NCBI RefSeq assembly: GCF_020447105.2 | Contig: NZ_CP096184.1 | Location: 1,736,001-1,800,000 of the forward strand | DNA: 64,000 nt | Reading direction: 5' to 3' | Source of the DNA: Demequina sp. TMPB413 | GTDB taxonomy: Bacteria > Actinomycetota > Actinomycetes > Actinomycetales > Demequinaceae | Shown: piece by piece, positions 45,669 through 56,323 of the stretch | Position numbering within the stretch: the first letter of the stretch is position 1 | Layout of the letters: each line of letters begins with the position of its first letter | Notes under the pieces: generated by a model | Database searches by the model: none | Seen by the model: the letters and a program-made list of their open reading frames with translations, nothing else | What the model was told of the DNA's origin: nothing | Program-made: the position numbers and the translations under genes

Positions 45669-47024
45669 ATGGAGTACTTGATTGCCGTTGTAGCAGGCAT
45701 TGCAGGAATCGCTATCGGTTACTTGCTGGGCGCGCTGCGCACCGCATCGGCCACTCGCGACGCCGATGCCAGAGTGGCAGAGGCCCGTTCGGCGCTCGAC
45801 GTCGAACGCGCCAGGGCGGTGGATTTCGAGCGTCGCATTGTCGAGACCGCCGAGGCCGCGGCAAGGCGAGAGGCGGCGCTCACTGAGGCTCACGACAAGT
45901 ACGTGCTGCAGATTAGGGGCGATCAAGAGACCCTCCGGCGAGAGTTCCAGGCTCTGTCTGCGGAGACCCTCAAGGCCAGCCAAGAGCAATTGCTCGCCGT
46001 GGCGCAAGAGCGGTTGAGTAGGGAACGGCAGGCGGCCGACGCTGAACTGGCCAAGCGCGAGCAGTCGGTCAAGACCATGGTCGAGCCCATCGCAAAGGCC
46101 CTTCTCGAGGTTCAGCGCCAGACAACAGAGACCGACAGGAGTCGAGCCGAAGGGCAGGCCGCACTCGCCCAACAAGTGCGCCAGATGCTCGACGCCTCGG
46201 AAAAACTCGACAAGAAGACATCGGATTTCATCAACACCTTGCGCCGCTCAGACGTGCGAGGGAACTGGGGAGAGGTGCAATTGCGCCGAGTTGTCGAACT
46301 CTCCGGCATGGTGAACCACGTCGATTTCGAGGAGCAAGAGAACGTCAAGGACGCTGAGGGCAAGAACTTGCGTCCGGACATGACGGTCAAACTCGCCGGC
46401 GGCAGGACCATTGTTGTCGATTCCAAGGTCGCCCTTTCGGCACTGCTGGAGGCCTTCGAGACCGATGACGAGGTGGTGAGGGCCGAACGCCTGCTCGCGC
46501 ACGCGCGCCACGTCAAGAAGCACGTGGACGACCTCGCCTCCAAGAAGTACTGGGACATGTTCGACTCTGCGCCGGAGTTCGTGGTGATGTTCGTGCCTTC
46601 TGAGGCCTTCTATCAAAGCGCTCTCGAGCAAGACCGAGGGTTGCAGGAGTACGCGTTCGCCAAGCGCGTGGTCATCGCAACGCCCACCACGTTGGTGGCG
46701 ATGCTGCGCACCGTCGCGCACGCCTGGAAAGAGGACACGCTCGCCAAGAACGCCCAGCAAGTCCTCGCGACCGGCAAGGAACTCTACGACCGCCTGATCA
46801 CCATGGGCGGCCACTTGGCGCGCGTCGGCAAGGCGCTAGAGGGCGCAGGCAAGGCCTACAACGCCACGGTCGCTTCCATGGAATCGCGGGTGCTCGTCAG
46901 CGCGCGGAAGTTTGGCGAAATGCAAGAGATCAGCGGTGCCATCGAGGAGTCGAACCCAGTACACCTCGATATTCGACAGATTGCCTCGCCTGAGTTCGAC
47001 GCTGGAGACGAGCCGACGACCTAG
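45669..47024 (+). CDS. rmuC: DNA recombination protein RmuC
   Basis: 451 residues from the ATG at 45669. N-terminal membrane helix ([21 protein letters not shown]), a long coiled coil (about 30-190, heptads rich in Ala, Arg and Glu), then the RmuC nuclease-like domain: [48 protein letters not shown], and [16 protein letters not shown]. The PD-(D/E)XK-like residues (E in GEVQL, D in RPDM, DSK) are present. It limits inversions between short repeats. It shares 4 bp with the convergent ispH stop. Confidence 0.94.
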   Translation: MEYLIAVVAGIAGIAIGYLLGALRTASATRDADARVAEARSALDVERARAVDFERRIVETAEAAARREAALTEAHDKYVLQIRGDQETLRREFQALSAETLKASQEQLLAVAQERLSRERQAADAELAKREQSVKTMVEPIAKALLEVQRQTTETDRSRAEGQAALAQQVRQMLDASEKLDKKTSDFINTLRRSDVRGNWGEVQLRRVVELSGMVNHVDFEEQENVKDAEGKNLRPDMTVKLAGGRTIVVDSKVALSALLEAFETDDEVVRAERLLAHARHVKKHVDDLASKKYWDMFDSAPEFVVMFVPSEAFYQSALEQDRGLQEYAFAKRVVIATPTTLVAMLRTVAHAWKEDTLAKNAQQVLATGKELYDRLITMGGHLARVGKALEGAGKAYNATVASMESRVLVSARKFGEMQEISGAIEESNPVHLDIRQIASPEFDAGDEPTT

Positions 47025-48007
47025 GCGCTCGCGGCCGCCTCGCGCTGCTTCAGATCGGCACGAATCTCGCGTGGCAGCGAGAACATCAGGTCCTCCGTCG
47101 CGGTGCGCACCTCTTCCACCGTCTCGAAGCCGCGCGCGGCGAGAGCGTCGAGCACGTCGCGCACCAAGATCTCAGGAACAGACGCACCAGACGTGACGCC
47201 CACGGTGCTCACGCCGTCGAACCACTCGTCGCGCAGCTCGCGGGCCCTGTCGATGCGGAACGAAGAGTCGGCACCTGACTGCAGCGCCACCTCGACAAGG
47301 CGCACCGAGTTGGACGAGTTCGCCGAGCCCACCACAATCATGAGTTCAACTTGCGGAGCAATCTTCTTGACCGCCACCTGCCGGTTCTGGGTGGCGTAGC
47401 AAATGTCGTCGCTGGGAGGATCCTGAAGTTCTGGGAACTTCTCTCGCAAACGGCGGACCGTCTCCATCGTCTCGTCAACGGACAGGGTGGTCTGGGAAAG
47501 CCATACGACGTTGCTCGGATCTGGCACCTCGATGCCCGCTACGTCCTCCGGAGAGTTCACGACGATGGTGTTCTCGGGCGCTTCCCCCGCAGTCCCCTCC
47601 ACCTCTTCGTGGCCCGTGTGGCCAATGAGCAAGATGGTCTGGTTGTCGCGCGCGAAGCGGACGGCTTCCTTGTGCACCTTGGTGACAAGAGGGCAGGTCG
47701 CGTCGATCGTGGTCAGCTGGCGAGCCGCTGCGGCATCGCGCACTGCGGGTGACACGCCATGAGCCGAGAACACGACGCGCGCGCCCTCAGGCACCTCGTC
47801 GGTCTCCGAGACAAAGATGGCTCCGCGCTCCGTCAACGTTTCGACCACGTACTTGTTGTGGACGATCTCTTTGCGAACGTAAATGGGGGCGCCGTGCAGT
47901 TCAAGCGCCTTTTCCACGGCGATGACGGCCCTGTCAACGCCGGCACAGTATCCGCGCGGCGCGGCGAGAAGGACTCGCTGGGTGGTGCTGGGAGGCATGT
48001 TCTCCAT
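47021..48007 (-). CDS. ispH: 4-hydroxy-3-methylbut-2-enyl diphosphate reductase IspH
   Basis: 328 residues from the ATG at 48007; an ATG at 47998 three codons on, behind GGAG, is equally possible. Last step of the MEP isoprenoid pathway. The three iron-sulfur cysteines are in [22 protein letters not shown] and [12 protein letters not shown]; the active-site segments [17 protein letters not shown] and TSGASVPE are intact. Divergent from xseA with some 20-30 bp between the starts. Confidence 0.97.
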   Translation of the reverse strand: MENMPPSTTQRVLLAAPRGYCAGVDRAVIAVEKALELHGAPIYVRKEIVHNKYVVETLTERGAIFVSETDEVPEGARVVFSAHGVSPAVRDAAAARQLTTIDATCPLVTKVHKEAVRFARDNQTILLIGHTGHEEVEGTAGEAPENTIVVNSPEDVAGIEVPDPSNVVWLSQTTLSVDETMETVRRLREKFPELQDPPSDDICYATQNRQVAVKKIAPQVELMIVVGSANSSNSVRLVEVALQSGADSSFRIDRARELRDEWFDGVSTVGVTSGASVPEILVRDVLDALAARGFETVEEVRTATEDLMFSLPREIRADLKQREAAASA

Positions 48008-48028
48008 CCTACGTGGCAGGCTTGGACG

Positions 48029-49318
48029 GTGGCCCACGCTCAAGGAGACAACGAACCCGCACCGCACATCCTTCCCGCGGCCACCATCTCGCTCGCAGGC
48101 ACCGCTGCGGACACGTCGGCGGAACGACCCTGGCCGGTGCGCCACCTGAGCCCAAAGATCGGCGAGTACATCGCGCGTATGAGTCCCGTCTGGGTCGAGG
48201 GGCAGGTACTCAACGTCAAGCGCTGGCGTCACCTCGTGTTTCTCACGTTGCGTGACACAGAAGAGAACATGTCGCTCAAGGCCACGCTTCCTGCGTCAGA
48301 GGTCGACGCACTTGGCGTTCCCCTGAAGGACGGGGCGCGCGTGGTGGTCCACGCCAAGCCGCAGTGGTGGCCAAGGGGCGGAGACCTTCAGATGGTCGGC
48401 GACCAGGTGCGTTCCGTTGGCCTCGGGGACCTGCTCGCGCGCATCGAAGCTCTCAAGGCGGCGCTGGCAGCGGAGGGACTCTTCTCGCCCGACCGCAAGG
48501 TGCCCTTACCGATGATTCCCCGCCGCATCGGCCTGGTGGTCGCGACTCAAGGCGACGCAGAGCATGACGTGGTCACCAACGCGACCGCCCGATGGCCAGC
48601 TGCTCGGTTCGAGATCAGGCGGGTTACCGTCCAGGGACCGCGCGCCGTCGCAGACGTCTCAGCTGCCCTCCAAGAGCTTGACGCGCTACCCGACGTTGAC
48701 GTCATCGTCGTCGCTCGAGGCGGCGGATCCTTGGAGGACCTGCTCGCCTTCAGCGACGAGAAGTTGGTGCGCGTCGCCGGAGCGGTCCTCACCCCTCTGG
48801 TGAGCGCCATTGGGCACGAGATGGACAGCCCGCTCCTCGATCTCGTGGCCGACTATCGCGCGTCGACGCCCACCGATGCGGGAAAGCGCGTCGTGCCCGA
48901 CGCCGCCGCCGAGGGCGAACGGCTCGCTGGAGCCCGTGCACTCATGGTCGCCGCGGTGACAGCGCGAGTTGGCCGCGAGCGCGAACGTCTGGCTGACCTT
49001 CGCGCGCGGCCTGTGCTCAGTCAGCCGGTGCGCATGCTCGAACCTCACCGCGACAAACTCCACCACCTGCGCGCGACTCTGCGTACGGCCACTACCACCA
49101 CGGTTGCCCGCGCGCGCGGCGAACTGGCCTCCGCCACGGCATCCTTGCGCGCACTCAGCCCGCAATCGACGCTCGATCGCGGCTACGCAGTGGTCAGGGA
49201 CTCGGCCGGAAGAGTCATCACGTCATCGGACGACGTCGCTGTGGGCGACGACGTCTTGGTACGCCTTGCCTCAGGCGGGCTTGGCGCACGCGTGACCGAG
49301 GTGTCACCGCCGTCCTAG
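48029..49318 (+). CDS. xseA: Exodeoxyribonuclease VII large subunit
   Basis: 429 residues from the GTG at 48029. N-terminal OB-fold ([40 protein letters not shown]), a catalytic domain with [16 protein letters not shown] and [27 protein letters not shown], then a coiled-coil region and the C-terminal [15 protein letters not shown] segment. With XseB it degrades single-stranded DNA. Unusually for an xse pair, a minus-strand ARM-repeat-like gene is inserted between xseA and xseB. Confidence 0.96.
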   Translation: MAHAQGDNEPAPHILPAATISLAGTAADTSAERPWPVRHLSPKIGEYIARMSPVWVEGQVLNVKRWRHLVFLTLRDTEENMSLKATLPASEVDALGVPLKDGARVVVHAKPQWWPRGGDLQMVGDQVRSVGLGDLLARIEALKAALAAEGLFSPDRKVPLPMIPRRIGLVVATQGDAEHDVVTNATARWPAARFEIRRVTVQGPRAVADVSAALQELDALPDVDVIVVARGGGSLEDLLAFSDEKLVRVAGAVLTPLVSAIGHEMDSPLLDLVADYRASTPTDAGKRVVPDAAAEGERLAGARALMVAAVTARVGRERERLADLRARPVLSQPVRMLEPHRDKLHHLRATLRTATTTTVARARGELASATASLRALSPQSTLDRGYAVVRDSAGRVITSSDDVAVGDDVLVRLASGGLGARVTEVSPPS

Positions 49319-49328
49319 CGTGTGAGGA

Positions 49329-49751
49329 CTAGCCGCGCAGCGCGGCGAGCCCTCCGAGAATGCCTGTCTTGGTGCCGGACTTCGACAGCCGCGCCTTCGC
49401 AGGGCCGTAGGCGTCCTTGTGCTTTCCTCTCATGACGCGCGCGATGACAGAGTCGGGGACCGAGTCATTCGCGATGAGCGCGAAGACCACCTCTGCCGCA
49501 TTGTCAGTGGCAAGGTCGCGCAGCACCTCTTCAGGGATTCCCGGTCGCGGGTTGCGAGCCACACCGGCTCGCACCACATGCGCTTCGTCGCGCGCCAACT
49601 GGAGAATGATCGTCAGCGGAGTGTTCGGGTGTGCGGCTGCTGCTGCGCGAACCGTAGCCTGCTCCGACCGCGCCAATTGGGCGAGGTCGTTGTCCGACAG
49701 GCTCGGGTCTAGCGGTCCTGGTAGCGCGGCGCGCGAGTGATCGTTGGCCAT
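49329..49751 (-). CDS. ARM/HEAT-repeat-like protein (copy 1)
   Basis: 140 residues. Two or three short helical repeats of the leucine-rich-variant/HEAT type: LAQLARSEQATVRAAAAAHPNTPLTIILQLARDEAHVVRAGVARNPRPGIPEEVLRDLATDNAAEVVFALIANDSVP. The pattern ARD..VR..VA.NP..P..VL..LA recurs every 23-24 residues. It is similar in design to the protein at 51041-51430. A scaffold or interaction role is inferred from fold only. It lies opposite in orientation between xseA and xseB. Confidence 0.75.
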   Translation of the reverse strand: MANDHSRAALPGPLDPSLSDNDLAQLARSEQATVRAAAAAHPNTPLTIILQLARDEAHVVRAGVARNPRPGIPEEVLRDLATDNAAEVVFALIANDSVPDSVIARVMRGKHKDAYGPAKARLSKSGTKTGILGGLAALRG

Positions 49752-49856
49752 GGTGTCACCTCATTGTGAGCAGTGGCGGAAGATGTGCACTTTTCTTCCA
49801 TCGTGTACGTCATGAGAGGACCGAAGTCCCGGACTATGACGCGATAACGTGAGCAC

Positions 49857-50075
49857 GTGACAAAAAAGATGCCGCCAGCAGACGATCTGACCTATGAACA
49901 GGCACGCGATGAGTTGATCGACATCGTCGCGCGCCTTGAGGCAGGGGCAACGACGCTGGACGACTCGATGTCACTGTGGGAGCGAGGCGAAGCCCTCGCG
50001 CGCCGCTGCGAAAGCTTGCTCGCCGGTGCAGAAGACACCATCGCCAAGGCCACCGGGAGTGACAGTGACAAGTAA
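49857..50075 (+). CDS. xseB: Exodeoxyribonuclease VII small subunit
   Basis: 72 residues from the GTG at 49857. The whole chain is the family: LTYEQARDELIDIVARLEAGATTLDDSMSLWERGEALARRCESLLAGAE, two helices that bind the XseA coiled coil. Its last 11 bp overlap the start of the PfkB kinase gene. Confidence 0.95.
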   Translation: MTKKMPPADDLTYEQARDELIDIVARLEAGATTLDDSMSLWERGEALARRCESLLAGAEDTIAKATGSDSDK

Positions 50076-50985
50076 TCATGCGTTGATCGTGGGCGAGGCG
50101 CTCGTCGACGTGGTCGTCTCGCCAGACGGCGTCTCCGCGACGCATCCCGGGGGATCGCCTGCCAACGTGGCGCTCGGCCTGGGCCGCCTGGGTCGCGACG
50201 TCGAGCTCCTCACCTCGCTTGGCGACGACCCTCACGGTGAGTTGGTGCGCGCGCATCTGGAGGCGTCTGGAGTCCGGCTCGCCGCCGGCGCTCCTGCTGC
50301 ACACACGTCGGTCGCGACCGCCACGATCGACGCCGAGGGTGTGGCCTCTTACGACTTTGACCTCGCGTGGGAGTTGCCCGGCAAGGCGGTGACAAGGCCA
50401 ACGCCGACGGTGGTGCACACGGGCTCCATCGCTGCGGTCCTCGAGCCGGGAGGAAGCGACGTTGAGGCGTTGCTTCGCGCCGCACGCGCCACCTCGACCA
50501 TCACCTACGACCCCAATGCCAGGCCCTCGCTGATGGGAGATCCGTCGAGCGCCTTGCGAAGGATTGAAGCATTCGTCGAGCTCGCGGACGTGGTGAAGGT
50601 GTCTGACGAAGACCTCGAGTGGCTCATGCCTGGCGCCGACCCGCTCGACGCCGCCCGTCAGTGGGCCGCCGCCAACACGGCGCTCGTCGTCGTCACGCGG
50701 GGCGGCGAGGGCTCCATCGCGGTCGCCGCTGGCGAGGCCATTGATGTGCCGCCAGTGCGCGTCCAGGTGGTCGATACGGTCGGCGCAGGAGATTCCTATA
50801 TGGCCGGCCTGATTGACGGGCTTTGGGAGGCCGGTCTGCTGGGCGCTCAGCGCCGCGATGCGCTCGCAACGGCCCCCCGAGACGTCATCGCCGACGTCCT
50901 AGGGCGTTGCGGCCGGATTGCTGCGATCACTGTCTCGCGCGCAGGCGCGAACCCGCCGACGACCGCCGAACTCGCGGCGCCCTAG
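50065..50985 (+). CDS. PfkB-family carbohydrate kinase (fructokinase-like)
   Basis: 306 residues from the GTG at 50065, behind GGGAG, overlapping xseB by 11 bp. Ribokinase fold: GEALVDVVVSPDGV, PGGSPANVALGLGRLG at about 30, and the C-terminal ATP/catalytic signature VDTVGAGDSYMAGLIDGLW with the base aspartate. Closest in pattern to fructokinases; the sugar is not certain. Confidence 0.9.
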   Translation: MTSNHALIVGEALVDVVVSPDGVSATHPGGSPANVALGLGRLGRDVELLTSLGDDPHGELVRAHLEASGVRLAAGAPAAHTSVATATIDAEGVASYDFDLAWELPGKAVTRPTPTVVHTGSIAAVLEPGGSDVEALLRAARATSTITYDPNARPSLMGDPSSALRRIEAFVELADVVKVSDEDLEWLMPGADPLDAARQWAAANTALVVVTRGGEGSIAVAAGEAIDVPPVRVQVVDTVGAGDSYMAGLIDGLWEAGLLGAQRRDALATAPRDVIADVLGRCGRIAAITVSRAGANPPTTAELAAP

Positions 50986-51040
50986 CGGCGCGAGAGACAG
51001 CGCTCAGCGACAAGCCTGACAGTCAACCCGCCGTACACGC

Positions 51041-51430
51041 TCAGGACAGACGCGCAATCCGCTCAGCCGCGAGCTTGCGAACACCCTTCTTGCCGTCTTC
51101 GGCCAACGTGCGAAGGGTGTCGAGAGGAGTCGCCGGGTTCATCGCGAGGGCGATACCCACGTCGGTGTCCTTGTCCGCAGCGAGCATGCCAAGCACCGAC
51201 TGCGCCTTCACCACGGCTGGGTTGGAAGCGAGCGCGTAGCGGACCTTGGACTTCGAGTCCTGAGCGAGGACGATCATGGCGCTGATGGGCGCGTCTTGGC
51301 GCGCCGCGACGCTCTCGCGGATGGAAGCGTCGCGAGAGGAAGCAAGATTGATGAGTTCGAGCGCCGAGGCCTCTTCGCCCTCTTGAATAGCAGCAAGCAG
51401 TCGCTGTGGTGGGACGTCGGTCAACGCCAT
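51041..51430 (-). CDS. ARM/HEAT-repeat-like protein (copy 2)
   Basis: 129 residues from the ATG at 51430, preceded by AGGGGGAA. Repeats of about 24 residues: LINLASSRDASIRESVAARQDAPISAMIVLAQDSKSKVRYALASNPAVVKAQSVLGMLAADKDTDVGIALAMNPATPLDTLRTLAEDGKKGVRKLAAERI. The same architecture as the gene at 49329-49751, but the sequences have diverged well beyond a recent duplication. Function unknown. Confidence 0.75.
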   Translation of the reverse strand: MALTDVPPQRLLAAIQEGEEASALELINLASSRDASIRESVAARQDAPISAMIVLAQDSKSKVRYALASNPAVVKAQSVLGMLAADKDTDVGIALAMNPATPLDTLRTLAEDGKKGVRKLAAERIARLS

Positions 51431-51660
51431 AGTTCCCCCTAGTTCGCTTCTGAAGAGCAACTGAGGAGCACGGTCCGTCACCTTGACAGGTCCCACACCG
51501 GAGTCGACGTTCTCAACCCGGCAAATGCCTGGTGATGGAGTCGCCCTCGACGGTTGTGGCTGGGCAGCCGTGTTCAGTGTAACGGCAGCCCCCCGGGACG
51601 TTCTACCCGAGGCTCGCCATCAACTCCAGTCGCTACCCATTCGCTGACACAATGGGACCT

Positions 51661-53061
51661 ATGGACTACCGCATTGAGCACGACACGATGGGCGAGGTGC
51701 GCGTTCCCGCCGCAGCCCTGTACCGGGCCCAGACCCAGCGCGCCGTCGAGAACTTCCCGATCTCTGGGATCACCCTCACGCGCAGACACATCGAGGCCCT
51801 GGCACGTGTGAAGAAGGCTGCCGCACGCGCCAACGTCGAGTTGGGAGTTCTCGAGGCTGGCGTTGCGGAGGCGATCGTTTCCGCGGCCGACGCGGTGGCT
51901 GGCGGAGAATACGACGGCGAGTTCCCGGTCGACGTCTTTCAGACGGGTTCTGGCACCAGTTCCAACATGAACATGAACGAGGTTCTTGCCACTCTTGCCA
52001 CCCGTGGACTGGGCGCCGAGGTTCACCCGAACGACCACGTCAACGCCTCGCAATCGTCCAACGACGTCTTCCCCACGTCGGTGCACGTCGCCGCGACCTC
52101 GGCCCTCGTGAACGACCTCGTTCCCGCACTCGATCACCTCGCCTCCTCGCTTGAGGCCAAATCAAGCGAGTTCTCCCAGGTGGTGAAGTCGGGGCGAACC
52201 CACCTCATGGATGCCACTCCCGTGACTCTTGGCCAGGAGTTCGGCGGATACGCGGCGGCCGTCAGGCTCGGCATCGAAAGGCTCGAGTCCGCCTTGCCGC
52301 GCCTCGCTGAGGTGCCGCTCGGAGGAACGGCGGTGGGAACGGGCATCAACACGCCTCAAGGCTTCCCGCAACGCGTCATTGAGTTGCTGGCAGAAGACAC
52401 GGGGCTGCCGATCAAGGAGGCCAGGGACCACTTCGAGGCGCAATCCGCACGTGACGCGCTCGTGGAAGTGTCCGGCGCCCTTCGCACCATTGCGGTGAGC
52501 CTCACGAAGGTGTGCAACGACTTGCGGTGGATGGGCTCCGGACCCAACACGGGGCTGGGCGAGATCGCGCTACCGGACCTCCAGCCAGGGTCGAGCATCA
52601 TGCCAGGCAAGGTCAATCCCGTGGTGCCGGAGGCGGTGCTGATGGTGTGTGCGCGCGTCGTGGGCAACGATGCGACCGTCGCGTGGGCGGGAGCCTCGGG
52701 AGCCTTCGAACTCAACGTCCAGATCCCTGTCATGGCACTTGGCGTGCTGGAGTCGATGAGTCTGCTCGCCAACTCCACCCGCGTGCTTGCTGACAAAACG
52801 GTGTCGGGCATCACGGCCAACGTCGAGCGTGCTCGATTCCTTGCCGAGGCCTCCCCCAGCATCGTCACCCCCCTCAACCGCGTCGTCGGCTACGAGAACG
52901 CCGCCGCGATCGCAAAGCACGCCGTGAAGAACGGCGTGACCGTGCGCGAAGCGGTCGAGGCACTCGGCTTCGTCGAGCGCGGAGACGTCACGGAAGCGCA
53001 ACTTGATGCCCTCCTCGACGTCACCACCATGACGGGCGAGCGGTCGAGACTGCGGCCTTGA
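51661..53061 (+). CDS. fumC: Fumarate hydratase, class II
   Basis: 466 residues from the ATG at 51661 (another in-frame ATG lies 9 bp upstream). Interconverts fumarate and malate. Signature [15 protein letters not shown] contains the catalytic serine of the flexible loop; earlier [26 protein letters not shown] and [17 protein letters not shown] complete the active site. Length and tetramer-forming helices are normal. Confidence 0.97.
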   Translation: MDYRIEHDTMGEVRVPAAALYRAQTQRAVENFPISGITLTRRHIEALARVKKAAARANVELGVLEAGVAEAIVSAADAVAGGEYDGEFPVDVFQTGSGTSSNMNMNEVLATLATRGLGAEVHPNDHVNASQSSNDVFPTSVHVAATSALVNDLVPALDHLASSLEAKSSEFSQVVKSGRTHLMDATPVTLGQEFGGYAAAVRLGIERLESALPRLAEVPLGGTAVGTGINTPQGFPQRVIELLAEDTGLPIKEARDHFEAQSARDALVEVSGALRTIAVSLTKVCNDLRWMGSGPNTGLGEIALPDLQPGSSIMPGKVNPVVPEAVLMVCARVVGNDATVAWAGASGAFELNVQIPVMALGVLESMSLLANSTRVLADKTVSGITANVERARFLAEASPSIVTPLNRVVGYENAAAIAKHAVKNGVTVREAVEALGFVERGDVTEAQLDALLDVTTMTGERSRLRP

Positions 53062-53108
53062 GGAACAGCGAGCGAGTTGCCACGGTTGACCCCTGAGGGA
53101 GGTACACC

Positions 53109-54422
53109 ATGGCTCACACCCGCGTACTCATTCTTGGCGGAGGCTACGTCGGCCTCTACGCCGCGCTGACGTTGCGCCGAAAGGCCGGCAAGAGCGTCGA
53201 CATCACCGTGCTTGATCGGCGCCCGTACATGACCTACCAGCCGTTCCTGCCGGAGGCGGCGGCCGGATCGATCGAGCCGCGCCACGCGGTGGTCCCCCTG
53301 CGCAAGGAGCTGAACGGCGTCAGGGTGATCCAGGGCAGGGTGACCCAGATCCGGCACGCCGACCGCACGGTCGACGCAGCGACGGACTTTGGCGACACGC
53401 TTCACGTGGAGTACGACGAACTGATCGTTGCGCTGGGCTCTGTCGCGCGCACGCTGCCCATCCCTGGACTGAAGGACTTCGCGATCGGCTTCAAGTACGT
53501 CGAGGAGGCCATCAACCTGCGCAACAGGGTGCTCGGTCGCATCGCGAGGGCGGCGAGCACCCAGGACCCGCGGCTGCGCAAGCGTCTGCTCACGTTCGTC
53601 TTCGTCGGGGGCGGCTTCGCGGGCGTCGAGGCCTTCGCCGAGACGGAGGACATGGCGAAGGCAGCCCTGCGGTACTACCCCGAGATCGACCCCAAGGAAC
53701 TGCGGTTCATCATGGTCGAAGCGATGGGTCGCATCCTGCCGGAGATGGGGCCAGAAATGGGCGAGTACGCTGCCAAGCAGATGCGGGCGCGAGGCACGGA
53801 AGTGCTCATGGAGACCCGTCTTGAGTCTTGCGTCGAGGGGTACGTCGAACTATCGAACGGCGATTCTTTCGAGGCCGACACCGTGGTGTGGACGGCGGGG
53901 GTGAAGCCCTCGCCCATCCTCGCCAAGTCCGACCTGCCGCTCGGTCCCAAGGGCCACGTGATCTGCTCGCCGACCCTCCAGGTCACCACCGAGGACGGAG
54001 ACGTTGTCGCCGGAGCGTGGGCGGCAGGCGACTGCGCGCAAGTGCCCGACCTCACCAAGGACGAGGGAGCGTTCTGCGCACCGAGCGCCCAACACGCAGT
54101 GCGCCAGGCGCGGCATCTTGGCAAGAACATCGCACGTCACCTCGACGGCAACGAACTCAAGGACTATCGCCACCATCACCTTGGACTGGTCGCTTCACTC
54201 GGACTCAACAAGGGAGTCGCGAACATTCTTGGCGTCAAGCTCAAGGGTTGGCCGGCATGGTTCATGCACCGCACGTACCACCTGATGCAGATTCCCACGG
54301 TGAACCGCAAGGCACGCATCGCGCTCGACTGGACGGCCGCTGCGTTCTTCCGCAGGGACTTGGTGTCCATGGGCAGGCTCCACGACCCACGCCGCGCCTT
54401 CGAAGAGGCAGCGGGATCGTGA
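53109..54422 (+). CDS. NADH dehydrogenase-like FAD/NAD(P)-binding oxidoreductase (NDH-2)
   Basis: 437 residues, behind GAGGGAGG. Two nucleotide-binding folds: VLILGGGYVGLYAALTLRRKAG at the start for FAD and FVFVGGGFAGVEAFAETEDMAKAAL near 160 for NADH. VWTAGVKPSP and AAGDCAQVPD are the usual flavoprotein motifs. The C-terminal WFMHRTYHLMQIPTVNRKARIALDW is the amphipathic membrane-binding end of type II NADH:quinone oxidoreductases. It would feed NADH electrons to menaquinone without pumping. Confidence 0.9.
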   Translation: MAHTRVLILGGGYVGLYAALTLRRKAGKSVDITVLDRRPYMTYQPFLPEAAAGSIEPRHAVVPLRKELNGVRVIQGRVTQIRHADRTVDAATDFGDTLHVEYDELIVALGSVARTLPIPGLKDFAIGFKYVEEAINLRNRVLGRIARAASTQDPRLRKRLLTFVFVGGGFAGVEAFAETEDMAKAALRYYPEIDPKELRFIMVEAMGRILPEMGPEMGEYAAKQMRARGTEVLMETRLESCVEGYVELSNGDSFEADTVVWTAGVKPSPILAKSDLPLGPKGHVICSPTLQVTTEDGDVVAGAWAAGDCAQVPDLTKDEGAFCAPSAQHAVRQARHLGKNIARHLDGNELKDYRHHHLGLVASLGLNKGVANILGVKLKGWPAWFMHRTYHLMQIPTVNRKARIALDWTAAAFFRRDLVSMGRLHDPRRAFEEAAGS

Positions 54423-54443
54423 CTGGCAGGACCTGATTCGCCC

Positions 54444-55625
54444 TTAAGACGCCGACGCGATGGTGGGCTTGGACGCCCGGCCGACGCAGCAATCGGTGGG
54501 ACACACGTCTTGCCACGGGCCAAGCGGGGTGAGCGCCTCACGGGTGAGGGGTTGCCCCTCGCCGACGACGTGGCGCTCCTGAACCAAGTCGATCAGGCCC
54601 TCCACAAAGCGCTGGTCAACGCCAACGGTGGGCACGCGAACGGCCGTGAGCCCGCGCGCTTCGCACGTCTCCATCGCCTCGTTGTCCAGGTCCCATGCGA
54701 CCTCCATGTGGTCGCTGACAAAGCCAAGCGGGGAGATCACCAGCCCAGTAACGTCGGCCGGTAGGGCGTCGATCGCGAGATTGATGTCGGGCTCCAGCCA
54801 CGGCACCCGTGGATCGCCGGAGCGCGACTGGTACACGAGGGACCAATCAACTCCAGGGAACTCATCCGCGATCGCATCCATGACGAGCGTCGCGACCGCG
54901 CGCTGCTGCGTGGCGTACCAACCGCCGCCAGCGTTCCATTCTTCGCCGCCACCAACCGGCACGGGAGTACCGTCCGGCAACGACTCCCTGGGACCGGACG
55001 AGTCGGCTGCGGCCGACGGGATCGAGTGGGTGGCGAACATGACGTGCGGGTTCGCGCCCTTGCCGTCAGTCGCAAGCGCCCGTAGGCCGTTTCGCACCGC
55101 GTCGATATTGGGGTTCACAAAGCCGGGGTGGTCGAAGTACTGGCGCACCTTGTCGAGCACGAGTTCGCCCTCGAGCCCCGCCTCTGCCAGGGCAGCGGCC
55201 AGATCCTCCCGGTAGGCGCGGCAACCGGAGTAGCTCGAGAACGCGGTGGTCACCAGCACGAGAACCCGCCTGTGCCCGTCGGCGTGGAGTTCCTTGAGTG
55301 CGTCGGTGAAGTACGGCTCCCAGAAGCGATTGCCCCAATAGACGGGCAAGCCGAGACCGCGCTTGGCTATCTCCCCCTCGAGTGCGACCTTGAGGTCCCT
55401 GTTTTGCTGGTTGATGGGGCTCACGCCGCCAAAATGCCGATAGTGGTGCGAGACCTCTTCGAGGCGCTCGTCAGGCACCCCGCGCCCGCGCGTCACGTTG
55501 CGCAGGTAGGGAATCACTTGCTCTTGACCCTCTGGGCCCCCGAATCCGGCGAGCAGGATGCAGTCGTACGCCGCCGGGGCGACCGTGCGCTGTGCCGCGG
55601 CGAGCGGCGGCAAGGTCTCGGTCAT
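54444..55625 (-). CDS. hemH: Ferrochelatase (coproporphyrin-type)
   Basis: 393 residues. Inserts Fe2+ into coproporphyrin III in the coproporphyrin-dependent pathway. Landmarks: DCILLAGFGGPEG at the start, RHFGGVSPINQQNRDL, the metal-site histidine in FATHSIPSA, and ISPLGFVSDHMEVAWDLDNEA with the catalytic E. The C-terminal CPTDCCVG is where actinobacterial enzymes carry [2Fe-2S] cluster ligands. The start overlaps the hemQ stop by 4 bp. Confidence 0.96.
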   Translation of the reverse strand: MTETLPPLAAAQRTVAPAAYDCILLAGFGGPEGQEQVIPYLRNVTRGRGVPDERLEEVSHHYRHFGGVSPINQQNRDLKVALEGEIAKRGLGLPVYWGNRFWEPYFTDALKELHADGHRRVLVLVTTAFSSYSGCRAYREDLAAALAEAGLEGELVLDKVRQYFDHPGFVNPNIDAVRNGLRALATDGKGANPHVMFATHSIPSAAADSSGPRESLPDGTPVPVGGGEEWNAGGGWYATQQRAVATLVMDAIADEFPGVDWSLVYQSRSGDPRVPWLEPDINLAIDALPADVTGLVISPLGFVSDHMEVAWDLDNEAMETCEARGLTAVRVPTVGVDQRFVEGLIDLVQERHVVGEGQPLTREALTPLGPWQDVCPTDCCVGRASKPTIASAS

Positions 55626-56296
55626 GCCGCCAACACCTCCACCGCTTCGGCCGTGGTGACGCGCTTGCCCGTGTAGAAGGGCAACTCGTGACGCACGTGC
55701 AGTCGGGCCTGTGTGTACCGCAGGTCACGCATCATGTCCACCAGTTCGGTGACGTCGTCGGCTTCCATGGGCAGCAGCCACTCGTAGTCGCCCAGGGCGA
55801 AGGCTGCCACCGTGTTGGCGATGACGCCCGTGAACTTGGCACCAGCGACGCCGTGCTCGCGCAGCATCTGGGAGCGCTCGTCCTCTGGCAGCAGGTACCA
55901 CTCGTAAGACCGCACAAAGGGATAGACCGTGAGCCAGTCGCGAGCGCGTTCCCCTCGCAAGAAGCCAGGCACGTGCGCGCGGTTGAACTCCGCCGCCCTG
56001 TGGACCCCTGCCGCTGACCACGTCAGCGTCGTGTCCGCCAACAGCGAGGTCGCCCGCAAGTCTCGCAACGCCAACTGCAGGTCCTCCAGCCGCGGGCCGT
56101 GGAGCCACAGCATGATGGCGCCATCAGCACGCAGTCCCGAGACGTCGTACATTCCTCGCAGCGTCACGTCGTGATCGGCCAGATCGGCGATCGCGGCGTC
56201 GGCTTGCTCGACGATCTCCGCGAGTTCTTCGTCTGGTGCGTCAAGGAAGCCGTCAAGGACGGAGAACAGGGTGAAGCCCTCTGGCTGATCAGTCAT
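55622..56296 (-). CDS. hemQ: Coproheme decarboxylase HemQ (ChdC)
   Basis: 224 residues, chlorite-dismutase-fold family. Oxidatively decarboxylates coproheme to protoheme, the last step of the actinobacterial/firmicute heme pathway. MYDVSGLRADGAIMLWLHG, YPFVRSYEWYLLP (catalytic tyrosine), MLREHGVAGAKF (proximal histidine) and TVAAFALGDYEWLLPMEAD are all present. It sits between the oxidase and the ferrochelatase genes, as expected. Confidence 0.95.
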   Translation of the reverse strand: MTDQPEGFTLFSVLDGFLDAPDEELAEIVEQADAAIADLADHDVTLRGMYDVSGLRADGAIMLWLHGPRLEDLQLALRDLRATSLLADTTLTWSAAGVHRAAEFNRAHVPGFLRGERARDWLTVYPFVRSYEWYLLPEDERSQMLREHGVAGAKFTGVIANTVAAFALGDYEWLLPMEADDVTELVDMMRDLRYTQARLHVRHELPFYTGKRVTTAEAVEVLAA

Positions 56297-56323
56297 GGTG
56301 TCAGTGTCTCTCTACCGGGCCGT

